Under the pieces are notes generated by a model. The model was not told where the DNA came from and did no database searches. It was given only the letters and a program-made list of their open reading frames with translations. The position numbers and the translations under genes were made by a program. From an uncultured Eubacteriales bacterium (GTDB lineage: Bacteria; Bacillota; Clostridia; Oscillospirales; CAG-272), in NCBI GenBank assembly GCA_934401725.1, contig CAKRSS010000075.1:1-7677 (forward strand): DNA of 7,677 nt, read 5' to 3'. Below are positions 1 through 5,317 of the stretch, in pieces. Numbering within the stretch: position 1 is the first letter of the stretch; each line of letters begins with the position of its first letter.

Positions 1-82
1 GGTTCAGGTTTCAACGATTTACTTGAGTTTCTTTCTGCTTCTGCCTTCGATTCTTTGTTCGGTTTTCAATGGACGCACGATG
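1..82. other. Gap at left edge, probable 3' flank of an upstream gene
   Basis: This T-rich stretch shows no supported gene. The intrinsic terminator that follows on the plus strand suggests it is the tail of a rightward transcript that starts outside the window. One plus frame is open from base 1 to a TGA at 124-126, but it runs straight through the terminator stem. Another frame stops at 24-26, which could be the true end of a gene truncated by the window edge. The sequence alone cannot decide between these. Confidence 0.3.
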
Positions 83-120
83 AAAAGTCCGCAAATGTGG
101 TTTGCGGACTTTTTCTTTGT
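83..120 (+). terminator. Intrinsic terminator, 13-bp perfect stem
   Basis: A perfect 13-bp inverted repeat (83-95 paired with 101-113) encloses a 5-base loop TGTGG and runs into TTTTCTTTG. The A-rich start and T-rich end of the stem let it work in both directions, but the T-rich tail favours rightward transcripts entering from the left edge. Confidence 0.8.
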
Positions 121-159
121 TTTATTTGACTTTTGGCTTTGCTTTTGTCGCGCGAGCCG

Positions 160-394
160 CGCAATTGAAGACCTAAGAGGGCGCAGTGATGTGGGGAGGT
201 TTCGCGATCTGTATTGTAAAAACGACGCGTGCAACATTGTAATTACAATGCAGAAGAGCCAAAGTACAGGTAGTTGATTCGCCCGGGAAGCACGTTTTTG
301 CCGATGGAATGGCCATGGCTCTCGATTGCGTAGATTGGTATACTTTTTCTGAATATGACGTAACGCCACACATAAAAATGTGTGGCGCTTTTTT
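160..394 (+). ncRNA. Candidate structured small RNA (possibly 6S-like), low confidence
   Basis: There is no plausible protein gene between the two terminators, yet the plus strand can fold into nested long-range helices. CGCAATTGA at 160-168 pairs fully (one G-U) with TCGATTGCG at 322-330. GGGCG at 179-183 pairs with CGCCC at 280-284. CTGTATTGTAA at 209-219 pairs over 11 positions (one G-U) with TTACAATGCAG at 243-253. Nearly symmetric internal loops of 25 and 26 bases separate the last two. A terminator at 364-394 would supply the 3' end. A closing stem, a large central bubble and an apical stem are the layout of 6S RNA, but I recognise no conserved sequence block. I also find no good promoter: a TTGACT at 126-131 has no matching -10. 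The local palindrome CATTGTAATTACAATG (234-249) competes with the apical helix. The RNA nature and family are inference. Confidence 0.3.
364..394 (+). terminator. Intrinsic terminator, 10-bp stem with T6
   Basis: CGCCACACAT (364-373) pairs perfectly with ATGTGTGGCG (378-387) around an AAAA loop. C and a run of six T follow (389-394). The T tract is on the plus strand, so it ends a rightward transcript, which is the main reason to suspect an RNA gene in the stretch to its left. On the minus strand it lies just past the end of the 409-1626 gene but lacks a T tract in that direction. Confidence 0.85.
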
Positions 395-408
395 ATCATA
401 TTGCCCGT

Positions 409-1626
409 TTAACTCTTGCCCAACTCCTTGTTTATACTCGCCACGCACTTTTTATACCGAACCTGTTCAATCAGGAGCTGTTTCGCGTCGCGGGAGCGGC
501 TGAATTTATAGCACCACGCGGGGGTGTGGCTGGCGAAGAATTTCACATCCTCCAGTATCAGTTCGTCGTCGCAGTGACGCCGTGCATACCGGTACATGTC
601 AAGCGCGGCTTCGGTGGCGAGTTCCACGCACCGCAGGGCGTTCTCTACGTCGGAAGCGGCGAGATAATCGCCGCATCGGGAGGTGAAGGACGTGATGAGA
701 TAGCAATATGGATTGTTCTCATACCGGTTTACGGCCAGGCATTCGGGCGCGAGGTAGAGGCGGATGGCGTCCCTTGCCGCGGACTCCAGGTCGCGCCACG
801 CGGCAATTGCGGAGGGGAGGGAACCGCTGCTGCTGTCCGAAATAGCCGCGCCGTCGTTGCCCGAGATAGCCTCGCTGCCGCCGTCCGAGAGGCATTTCGC
901 ACGGTAGAATAGCGCCATGAGATAGTCGGTGTTAATTATTCCGCAGGCTCTTTGCGCGCAATCTGCGGCCGCCCTGACCTCGTGTCGGGCTTGCATAATG
1001 CCGCGGAGCGAATTGTCCCGGATACCGTGTGCTTCCGGCAGAGCCGCCGCGGCGGTCTCGGCTTCCGCAAATCTCCGGCAGAGTACCAAATGGCGGACGA
1101 TAAGCTCCTGCGCCTTCAGCTGATGGTCAACATCCTTGTCGTTCTCAATTACGTTGCGCAGCAGCCGGTCGCACTCGGCGTAGAGCTTATCGAATTCGGC
1201 CTTGGGAATGTCGAATTTGCGCCGGTGCCTCGAGACTGTCAGAAAATCGTTGATTGCAAGCGCGCATTTGTATTTTATTTCGTAGTTTAGGGGGTATCTT
1301 TTCAAAAAATCCCGATATAATTCGTATACCATGTAGTCAGCGTTGTTTTCCGCCGTGTTCACGGAATAGTTTGCCCAGATGTTTTCAACCTGGCTCTCGA
1401 GCGCGGATTTGTCCGCCTCTTCGTTGTGGCCGACGCCGAGCAGGCAGTCGGTCGAGACTCCGAGAACGGCGGCCAGCGGCACGATCTGCGAAATATCGGG
1501 CATGGCGACGTCGCACTCCCAGTTCGAGACAGATTGCGACGAAACGCCGATTTGCTCCGCAACATATGCCTGCGAAACGTCCGCTTCGCGGCGTATTGCT
1601 TTAAGTCTTTCTCCAAAACCTGACAT
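409..1626 (-). CDS. XRE-family regulator with long helical C-terminal region
   Basis: The product has 405 residues. The first 62 form a Cro/C1-type helix-turn-helix: FGERLKAIRREADVSQ opens it, the recognition region is around residues 19-37 (QAYVAEQIGVSSQSVSNWE), and it ends in the usual VSTDCLLG. The remaining 340 residues are mainly helix-forming, with alternating hydrophobic and charged stretches such as 99-125, 142-185 and 325-350. They resemble the tetratricopeptide-like sensor part of many Gram-positive XRE regulators, but no named family is certain. A Ser/Gly/Asp-rich linker at 247-272 interrupts it. The start at 1626 is fixed by GGAGG at 1633-1637, six bases upstream, and by a promoter at 1679-1707 that lies inside the longer open frame. 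It is transcribed alone. The target is unknown; own-promoter control is likely by analogy only. Confidence 0.85.
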   Translation of the reverse strand: MSGFGERLKAIRREADVSQAYVAEQIGVSSQSVSNWECDVAMPDISQIVPLAAVLGVSTDCLLGVGHNEEADKSALESQVENIWANYSVNTAENNADYMVYELYRDFLKRYPLNYEIKYKCALAINDFLTVSRHRRKFDIPKAEFDKLYAECDRLLRNVIENDKDVDHQLKAQELIVRHLVLCRRFAEAETAAAALPEAHGIRDNSLRGIMQARHEVRAAADCAQRACGIINTDYLMALFYRAKCLSDGGSEAISGNDGAAISDSSSGSLPSAIAAWRDLESAARDAIRLYLAPECLAVNRYENNPYCYLITSFTSRCGDYLAASDVENALRCVELATEAALDMYRYARRHCDDELILEDVKFFASHTPAWCYKFSRSRDAKQLLIEQVRYKKCVASINKELGKS

Positions 1627-1678
1627 ATTTATCCTCCGATTGTGTTTGTTTTGTAACGCGGCCGCGTTTTCTGATGCT

Positions 1679-1707
1679 ATTATATCAGATCGCGGCGGAG
1701 GTGTAAA
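1679..1707 (-). promoter_or_regulatory. Sigma-A promoter of the 405-residue regulator
   Basis: Read on the minus strand, TTTACA (1702-1707) and TATAAT (1679-1684) are separated by exactly 17 bp. This gives 5/6 and 6/6 matches to consensus. The expected start of transcription is near 1672, leaving a leader of about 45 bases before the ATG. Confidence 0.8.
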
Positions 1708-1754
1708 CAAAACGTTTCGCAAGTCCGGGTATAAAGCCGGTTATAGGCCGAAAT

Positions 1755-1784
1755 AAAAAGTGCATCCTACCGGATGCACTTTTT
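1755..1784 (-). terminator. Strong terminator, probably bidirectional
   Basis: AAAAGTGCATCC-type arms (1755-1767 and 1772-1784) form a perfect 13-bp stem with a TACC loop. It begins 7 bases past the stop of the 130-residue minus gene and is followed on that strand by TATTT. On the plus strand the tail is TTTTTTGTTTT. It separates the 130-residue gene from the regulator's promoter region. Confidence 0.85.
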
Positions 1785-1791
1785 TGTTTTC

Positions 1792-2184
1792 CTACGACGT
1801 TAAGCCCCGCCGTGCCCGCTGTTTGTGCCGCGACGGCGTGGGTCGGTCGGGCGGAATGTTGCCCTCGAGGAGCTGCGTGTCGCCGTCGCCGTAGACGTTG
1901 ACGGTGAACTCCGCGTCGCTGTCCTCGGTCGAAAAATGCCGCAGCAGCGGGTCGCTGACGACCTCGGCGCGGGCGGCCTCGGTGCGTGCGTCACCGGACT
2001 TGCGATGGAGCACGCAGCAGAGCACGTGCGCGCCGTGAGTGGTTGAAATTGCTTGGTCGGCGCTTGTTCTGACCGTCATAATACCGTCAATGAACTCTTC
2101 CAGAAAATAACTATTGCCACACTTTGCCGCGCGTTTTTGCAGCGCGAGGATTATGTTGAAGTGAACCAGCAGTTGATTTGGCAT
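1792..2184 (-). CDS. Hypothetical protein, 130 residues, unknown family
   Basis: I do not recognise this protein. It has no signal peptide or membrane segment. The N-terminal half (MPNQLLVHFNIILALQKRAA, then FLEEFIDGIMTVRT) looks helical, and the middle (TTHGAHVLCCVLHRKSGDAR) looks like a buried strand. The C-terminal 20 residues are basic and proline-rich. The gene is supported by a near-consensus promoter 46 bases upstream, a terminator 7 bases after the stop, and the single start at 2184 that fits between them, with GGGG at 2190-2193 as a modest ribosome site. An earlier in-frame ATG lies upstream of the promoter and cannot be used. It is divergent from the small helix-turn-helix gene, with about 113 bases between the start codons, so that protein may regulate it. 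Function unknown. Confidence 0.65.
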   Translation of the reverse strand: MPNQLLVHFNIILALQKRAAKCGNSYFLEEFIDGIMTVRTSADQAISTTHGAHVLCCVLHRKSGDARTEAARAEVVSDPLLRHFSTEDSDAEFTVNVYGDGDTQLLEGNIPPDRPTPSRHKQRARRGLTS

Positions 2185-2229
2185 GCCGACCCCATTTTTA
2201 ATCGAACGATGGATAAATACCCTCGAGAT

Positions 2230-2258
2230 GTTATATTCTATATATCGACAATTGTCAA
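2230..2258 (-). promoter_or_regulatory. Sigma-A promoter of the 130-residue gene
   Basis: On the minus strand, TTGACA (2253-2258) and TATAAC (2230-2235) are 17 bp apart. The -35 hexamer overlaps the -35 of the opposite promoter by five of six bases, so the two cannot easily be occupied at once. Confidence 0.8.
2247..2256. promoter_or_regulatory. Palindrome at shared -35 region, candidate operator
   Basis: GACAATTGTC is a perfect 10-bp palindrome that contains most of both -35 boxes of the divergent promoters. A protein bound here would block both. The small helix-turn-helix protein encoded next to it is the obvious candidate, by position only. Confidence 0.4.
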
Positions 2259-2280
2259 GAGGCAGAGCACAACCTATAAT
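2252..2280 (+). promoter_or_regulatory. Sigma-A promoter of the small XRE-like gene
   Basis: TTGTCA (2252-2257) and TATAAT (2275-2280) are 17 bp apart, 5/6 and 6/6 to consensus. Transcription should start near 2286-2288. That leaves a leader of only about 10 bases, so AAAGGGG (2284-2290) would be at the very 5' end of the message. Confidence 0.8.
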
Positions 2281-2297
2281 GATAAAGGGGTGATGAT

Positions 2298-2507
2298 ACG
2301 ATTTCATATGAACCTTTTTACCGCACCATCAAAGCGAAAAACATTTCAACCTACAAGCACATCAACCGGTTCAATATAAGCCGGAGCCTGCTTGACCGGC
2401 TGCGGCACAACAAGCCCATCAGCACCGTCACGCTGAACGATCTCTGCACCTTTCTCGACTGCCGGGTGGAGGGCATAATCGTCTACGTGAAGGACGAAAA
2501 ACAATAG
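2298..2507 (+). CDS. Small XRE-type helix-turn-helix protein with non-standard or lost start codon
   Basis: The reading frame encodes 69 residues, (T)ISYEPFYRTIKAKN, then STYKHINRFNISRSLLDRLR, then HNKPISTVTLNDLCTFLDCR and VEGIIVYVKDEKQ. This is the compact Cro/C1-like domain found alone in many clostridial proteins of about 70 residues, with the recognition helix around NISRSLLDRLRHNKPI. Family members usually begin M-I-S-Y, but here the codon is ACG at 2298, preceded in frame by GAT GAT GGT AGG TAA, so there is no ATG, GTG or TTG. AAAGGGG at 2284-2290 is correctly spaced, 7 bases, for ACG; the AUU at 2301 is another rare possibility. The nearby GTG and ATG (2290, 2293) are in another frame, which ends at 2379. 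Intact promoter, body and terminator argue for a recent ATG-to-ACG change or a deliberately weak start. It probably represses the divergent promoter pair (inference). Confidence 0.75.
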   Translation, partial: TISYEPFYRTIKAKNISTYKHINRFNISRSLLDRLRHNKPISTVTLNDLCTFLDCRVEGIIVYVKDEKQ

Positions 2508-2520
2508 AATTGACAGAGAG

Positions 2521-2567
2521 AACCTCCCATGCCGCGGGAAAACGCGATGTGGGAGGTTTTGCTTTTT
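2521..2567 (+). terminator. Intrinsic terminator of the small XRE-like gene
   Basis: AACCTCCCA (2521-2529) pairs with TGGGAGGTT (2550-2558). An inner CGCG/CGCG helix (2533-2536 with 2543-2546) sits below a GGAAAA loop. TTTTGCTTTTT follows. It starts 13 bases after the TAG at 2505-2507. On the minus strand it has no T tract, so it is a poor terminator for the Rrf2 gene that converges on it. Confidence 0.85.
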
Positions 2568-2588
2568 GGCCGCCTCGTGCGGCCACGT

Positions 2589-3038
2589 TCAGCTGTCGAG
2601 CTTTTTCAGCAGACGAACGACATCGGCGTCCTTGTCGGCGATGTCAGCGATTGTGAGGCGGCCGAGCTTGCCTGCGACCTCGTCGTTTATGCGGCAGAAT
2701 ATGTGGTAGAGTATGCACTCGCTCTTGTCCACACCCTCGCGCGAGCACTGGTGTGAGCCGTCGATGCAGCGCGAGATGGCAAGCGGGCCGTCGATAAGCT
2801 CGATTATATCGCGCAGCGTGATCTCGCTTGCGGGGCGCGCCAGCGCGTAGCCTCCGTTTGCGCCCTTGAACGAGCGGACGATGCCGCCCTGAACCAGCTT
2901 GCGCAGTATCTTCAGCGTAAATCGCGCGCTGACGGACGTGCGCTCCGATATGTCGGCCGCGCTCTCGTGCGTCTCGCCGCTTTGCTCGAGCATACAGGCG
3001 ATACGCAACGCGTAATCCGCCTCCTGCGTTATTCTCAT
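2589..3038 (-). CDS. Rrf2-family transcriptional regulator with cluster-type cysteines
   Basis: The 149-residue length is typical for Rrf2 proteins. MRITQEADYALRIACML is the classic N-terminus. The winged helix-turn-helix covers roughly residues 1-75: SAADISERTSVSARFTLKIL holds the recognition region, and GANGGYALARPASEITLRDI forms the wing and its exit. Cysteines at 91, 98, 108 and 115 follow. The first three sit where IscR, NsrR and RirA bind an iron-sulfur cluster, with spacing C-x6-C-x9-C. The ECILYHIFCRINDEVAGKL segment and the LTIADI after it match the dimer helix and C-terminus of the family. So the protein may sense oxygen, nitric oxide or iron; which one is unknown. It starts 31 bases after the end of the ALGX-like gene, without a visible promoter of its own, so it is probably the last gene of that operon. 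A palindrome near the operon promoter is a candidate target. Confidence 0.93.
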   Translation of the reverse strand: MRITQEADYALRIACMLEQSGETHESAADISERTSVSARFTLKILRKLVQGGIVRSFKGANGGYALARPASEITLRDIIELIDGPLAISRCIDGSHQCSREGVDKSECILYHIFCRINDEVAGKLGRLTIADIADKDADVVRLLKKLDS

Positions 3039-3069
3039 GGTATTTTCCTGCCTTTCTGATCGCTGTGCG

Positions 3070-5304
3070 TTATGACAGCTCGCCGTTGCAGCGTACAGTG
3101 ATAATATAATCCGGTTTTATTTCGGCGATGAGCTCATCGCTGACCGTGTATTCGCCCTCGCGGAGGACGATCATTTTTGAAAAGTGCTCGGCGAGCGTCT
3201 CAAGCATTTCGGTGCCGTAGGCGTCGCGCGAGATTATGGCGACGGGAAGCGTGCTGTCGTCTGTGTAGGAGATGAACGCCTGTGTTTTGTCAAGCGCACC
3301 GCCGCCGCTCTGCTCAAAGCGGGCGCGCGCGGAGAAGGTGGGGTTGAGCGTCAGTACAGTCTCGCTGATGACGGCCGCGTCAAGTCCGAGACGGCTTACA
3401 AGCTCGCCTCCGACGTTGATTTCGGTGCCCGCGGAGAAGTCCATAAGCTCGTGAACCTCGACGTTCGGGAAACGCTTCGCGACGTAGCTCGCCAGCGAGT
3501 GGTAGACGACGTAAGAGCCGAAGCCGGTCAGCATCATGTCGGTCTGACTGTAAAGCGACTCGAGCGCACGGTGGCTCTTCATCTCCTCCGTCAGGTCGAT
3601 GACCTTCATCCCCGCGCCGCCGCGGACGGATTTGACGGCCTCCGTGTAGCGGTTGAGGGCGGGGAGCAGGCTGACGAGGTCGTCCGGCGCGTCCTCGGGG
3701 TAGACGTTCAGCTTATCCGGCACGATGACGTAGACGTATTCGGTGCCCTTGCCTGTGAGCTGCTTTGCGCGGCTGACCTTGTCGGCCAGCGCCTGGCGTA
3801 TCGCCTCAATCTGAGCGTCCGACGGCTGCGTCAGCCAGGAGTAGTCGCTCGAGTAGAGCTGCGAGTTGCTGCCGACAGAGACCGTGCGGTGTTTTGCGTC
3901 CGAGTTGCGGGACAGCCGCAGCTCGATGGGCGAGCTTTGCTCCTTGTCCTCCACCTTGGCGGTTATGCTGACCGAGACCGAGCTGCGCTCGCCGAGGTCG
4001 ACCGAGATGAAGAACAGCTTCTCGATTGCGTAATCCTCGGAGACGACCTGCCCGTCGACCTTCACGGTGACGAGCGCGCCCTTCTCGACCTCGCCGCCGA
4101 CGCAGACCGTGTGGTCGTCAATCGAGCATTGGGAGAGCAACAGCGGCTGCGCCGTCACGTCATCGCTGAGCGACAGACGCAGGCTTGCGTTGTATGTAAG
4201 CAGTGTGTTGGAATCAAGCAGCTCGTACAGTTCGTACTCGTGTATGAACTGTACGACGACGCTCGGCTCGAGGTTGTCGATGGTGAGTCCCGAGAACTGG
4301 TGGTTGCTCTTGTAGGCGACCTCCGAGAAGGTGTTTGAAAAATAAGGCATGAGCAGGACTCTGTCCCACTCGTCGGTGAACTCAAGCAGCACGGTGTCGC
4401 TGACCTCGTCCGCGTGCGCCGACGTGAATTCGGTGCGCAGCATGGTGCCGTAGTAGCTGCTGACGGAGTATTTGTTCTGCATGCTGTCCGAGAGCGAGAT
4501 GGTCTCGTTCGGTATGACGGAAGCGAGCCCGGCGCGGCGCGCCAGCTCCTTGCCGTCCGAGGAGCGGCTGTAAAGGCTGAGCGACGATATGCCGACGTTC
4601 TGCGCGCGGATGCCGTAAAGCGTCTCGAGACGGTCGCAGACGGCGTCGTACAGATACCACTCGCCGAGGCAGTTGAGCGAGTCCTCGGTGTTGTTGTAGA
4701 GCAGACGGCCGTAGTCCTTGGCCGTTGTGAGCAGGTCGGTGGCGTCGTAAAAGTAGTCGCAGCCCTCGGCGGCGAGATAGGCGGACAGCTGACGCAGCAT
4801 GGTTTTCTCGCTTATGTCGCCCATGTAGGCGGGCATTTTGTCGCTGTAAACCGTCTGCGCGTTGGGGATGACCACAAGCATGTAATCGACGCCGCGGTTT
4901 TTGTAGGCGAGCTGGCGCAGGCGCAGGACGTTCGAGAACACCTCAAGCTCGCTCTGGCTCAGGTTTATTGCCCCGACGTAGTCGCGCACGTAGTTGTAGC
5001 CGGTGGAATTCGAACCGGCGTCGAACAGAAAACCATCGTCGCCGAGGATAATGTCGTCGCTTCCGATGCTGCCGAAGAGCAGGTATTCTATGCTGTCATT
5101 GAGTCCGGATAGCTTTTCGTTGTTGTAAAACACCTCCGAAAAGCGTCGGAAGGTCATGTTGGCGGTGGAGTCGTCGGTCTCGGGTTGTGCGCGTGAGGTC
5201 ATGGCGGTAATTCCGAAGAAAAGCGTGAAGGTCAGGACTATACCGACAAAAAACGTCGCGCAGATCACATTGACCGACCGTGTACGGTTGTTTTTTGTAC
5301 TCAA
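3070..5304 (-). CDS. Extracellular ALGX/DHHW-like protein with two degenerate catalytic modules
   Basis: The 744 residues begin with a short basic stretch and one membrane segment (11-33), so the bulk should lie outside the cell. Module 1 (about 50-365) has the landmarks GDDGFLF (88-94), VVIPNAQTVYSDKMP (144-158) and LYNNTEDSLNCLGEW (202-216). A beta-rich region follows (about 370-470) and resembles the carbohydrate-binding part of AlgX. Module 2 (about 475-744) repeats the landmarks: YVIVPDKLNVYPEDAP (525-540), LYSQTDMMLTGFGSY (584-598), ISRDAYG (691-697). In active relatives the third landmark reads D-x-H-W and the last D-S-F/Y. Here they read E-D-S-L and D-M-M-L, and the serine is Ala695. 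Acetyl transfer is therefore unlikely; binding or scaffolding is more probable (inference). The start is TTG at 5302-5304 with GGAGG five bases upstream; the first ATG would remove the membrane anchor. It lies 13 bases after the MBOAT gene. Confidence 0.85.
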   Translation of the reverse strand: MSTKNNRTRSVNVICATFFVGIVLTFTLFFGITAMTSRAQPETDDSTANMTFRRFSEVFYNNEKLSGLNDSIEYLLFGSIGSDDIILGDDGFLFDAGSNSTGYNYVRDYVGAINLSQSELEVFSNVLRLRQLAYKNRGVDYMLVVIPNAQTVYSDKMPAYMGDISEKTMLRQLSAYLAAEGCDYFYDATDLLTTAKDYGRLLYNNTEDSLNCLGEWYLYDAVCDRLETLYGIRAQNVGISSLSLYSRSSDGKELARRAGLASVIPNETISLSDSMQNKYSVSSYYGTMLRTEFTSAHADEVSDTVLLEFTDEWDRVLLMPYFSNTFSEVAYKSNHQFSGLTIDNLEPSVVVQFIHEYELYELLDSNTLLTYNASLRLSLSDDVTAQPLLLSQCSIDDHTVCVGGEVEKGALVTVKVDGQVVSEDYAIEKLFFISVDLGERSSVSVSITAKVEDKEQSSPIELRLSRNSDAKHRTVSVGSNSQLYSSDYSWLTQPSDAQIEAIRQALADKVSRAKQLTGKGTEYVYVIVPDKLNVYPEDAPDDLVSLLPALNRYTEAVKSVRGGAGMKVIDLTEEMKSHRALESLYSQTDMMLTGFGSYVVYHSLASYVAKRFPNVEVHELMDFSAGTEINVGGELVSRLGLDAAVISETVLTLNPTFSARARFEQSGGGALDKTQAFISYTDDSTLPVAIISRDAYGTEMLETLAEHFSKMIVLREGEYTVSDELIAEIKPDYIITVRCNGELS

Positions 5305-5317
5305 GCTGTCCTCCTTA

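Noticed and set aside
1..126. Plus frame open from base 1 to a TGA at 124-126
   Set aside because: It would code through a perfect 13-bp terminator stem; no recognisable domain is encoded, and the window edge hides any start.
382..912. Plus-strand open frame opposite the 405-residue regulator
   Set aside because: It starts inside the terminator region, has no promoter or ribosome site, and lies opposite a well-supported gene.
2182..2307. Upstream in-frame ATG (2305-2307) for the 130-residue minus gene
   Set aside because: It lies upstream of the gene's own -35 and -10 boxes, so it is not on the message; the start at 2184 fits.
2053..2379. Plus-strand open frame of 108 codons across the divergent promoter region
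   Set aside because: It runs through both promoters and overlaps the small XRE-like gene in a different frame; the encoded sequence has no family features.
2567..2585. GC-rich hairpin (TGGCCGC/GCGGCCA) just past the Rrf2 stop
   Set aside because: It has a 7-bp stem but no T tract in either direction after the stem, so it cannot be called an intrinsic terminator.
3184..4338. Long plus-strand open frame of 384 codons opposite the ALGX-like gene
   Set aside because: Its composition is dominated by Arg, Val, Asp and Ala in a way typical of antisense of GC-rich coding DNA. It has no ribosome site, and the minus-strand protein has clear family motifs.
4414..5112. Plus-strand open frame of 232 codons opposite the ALGX-like gene
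   Set aside because: Antisense shadow rich in Val, Ala and Arg without initiation signals.
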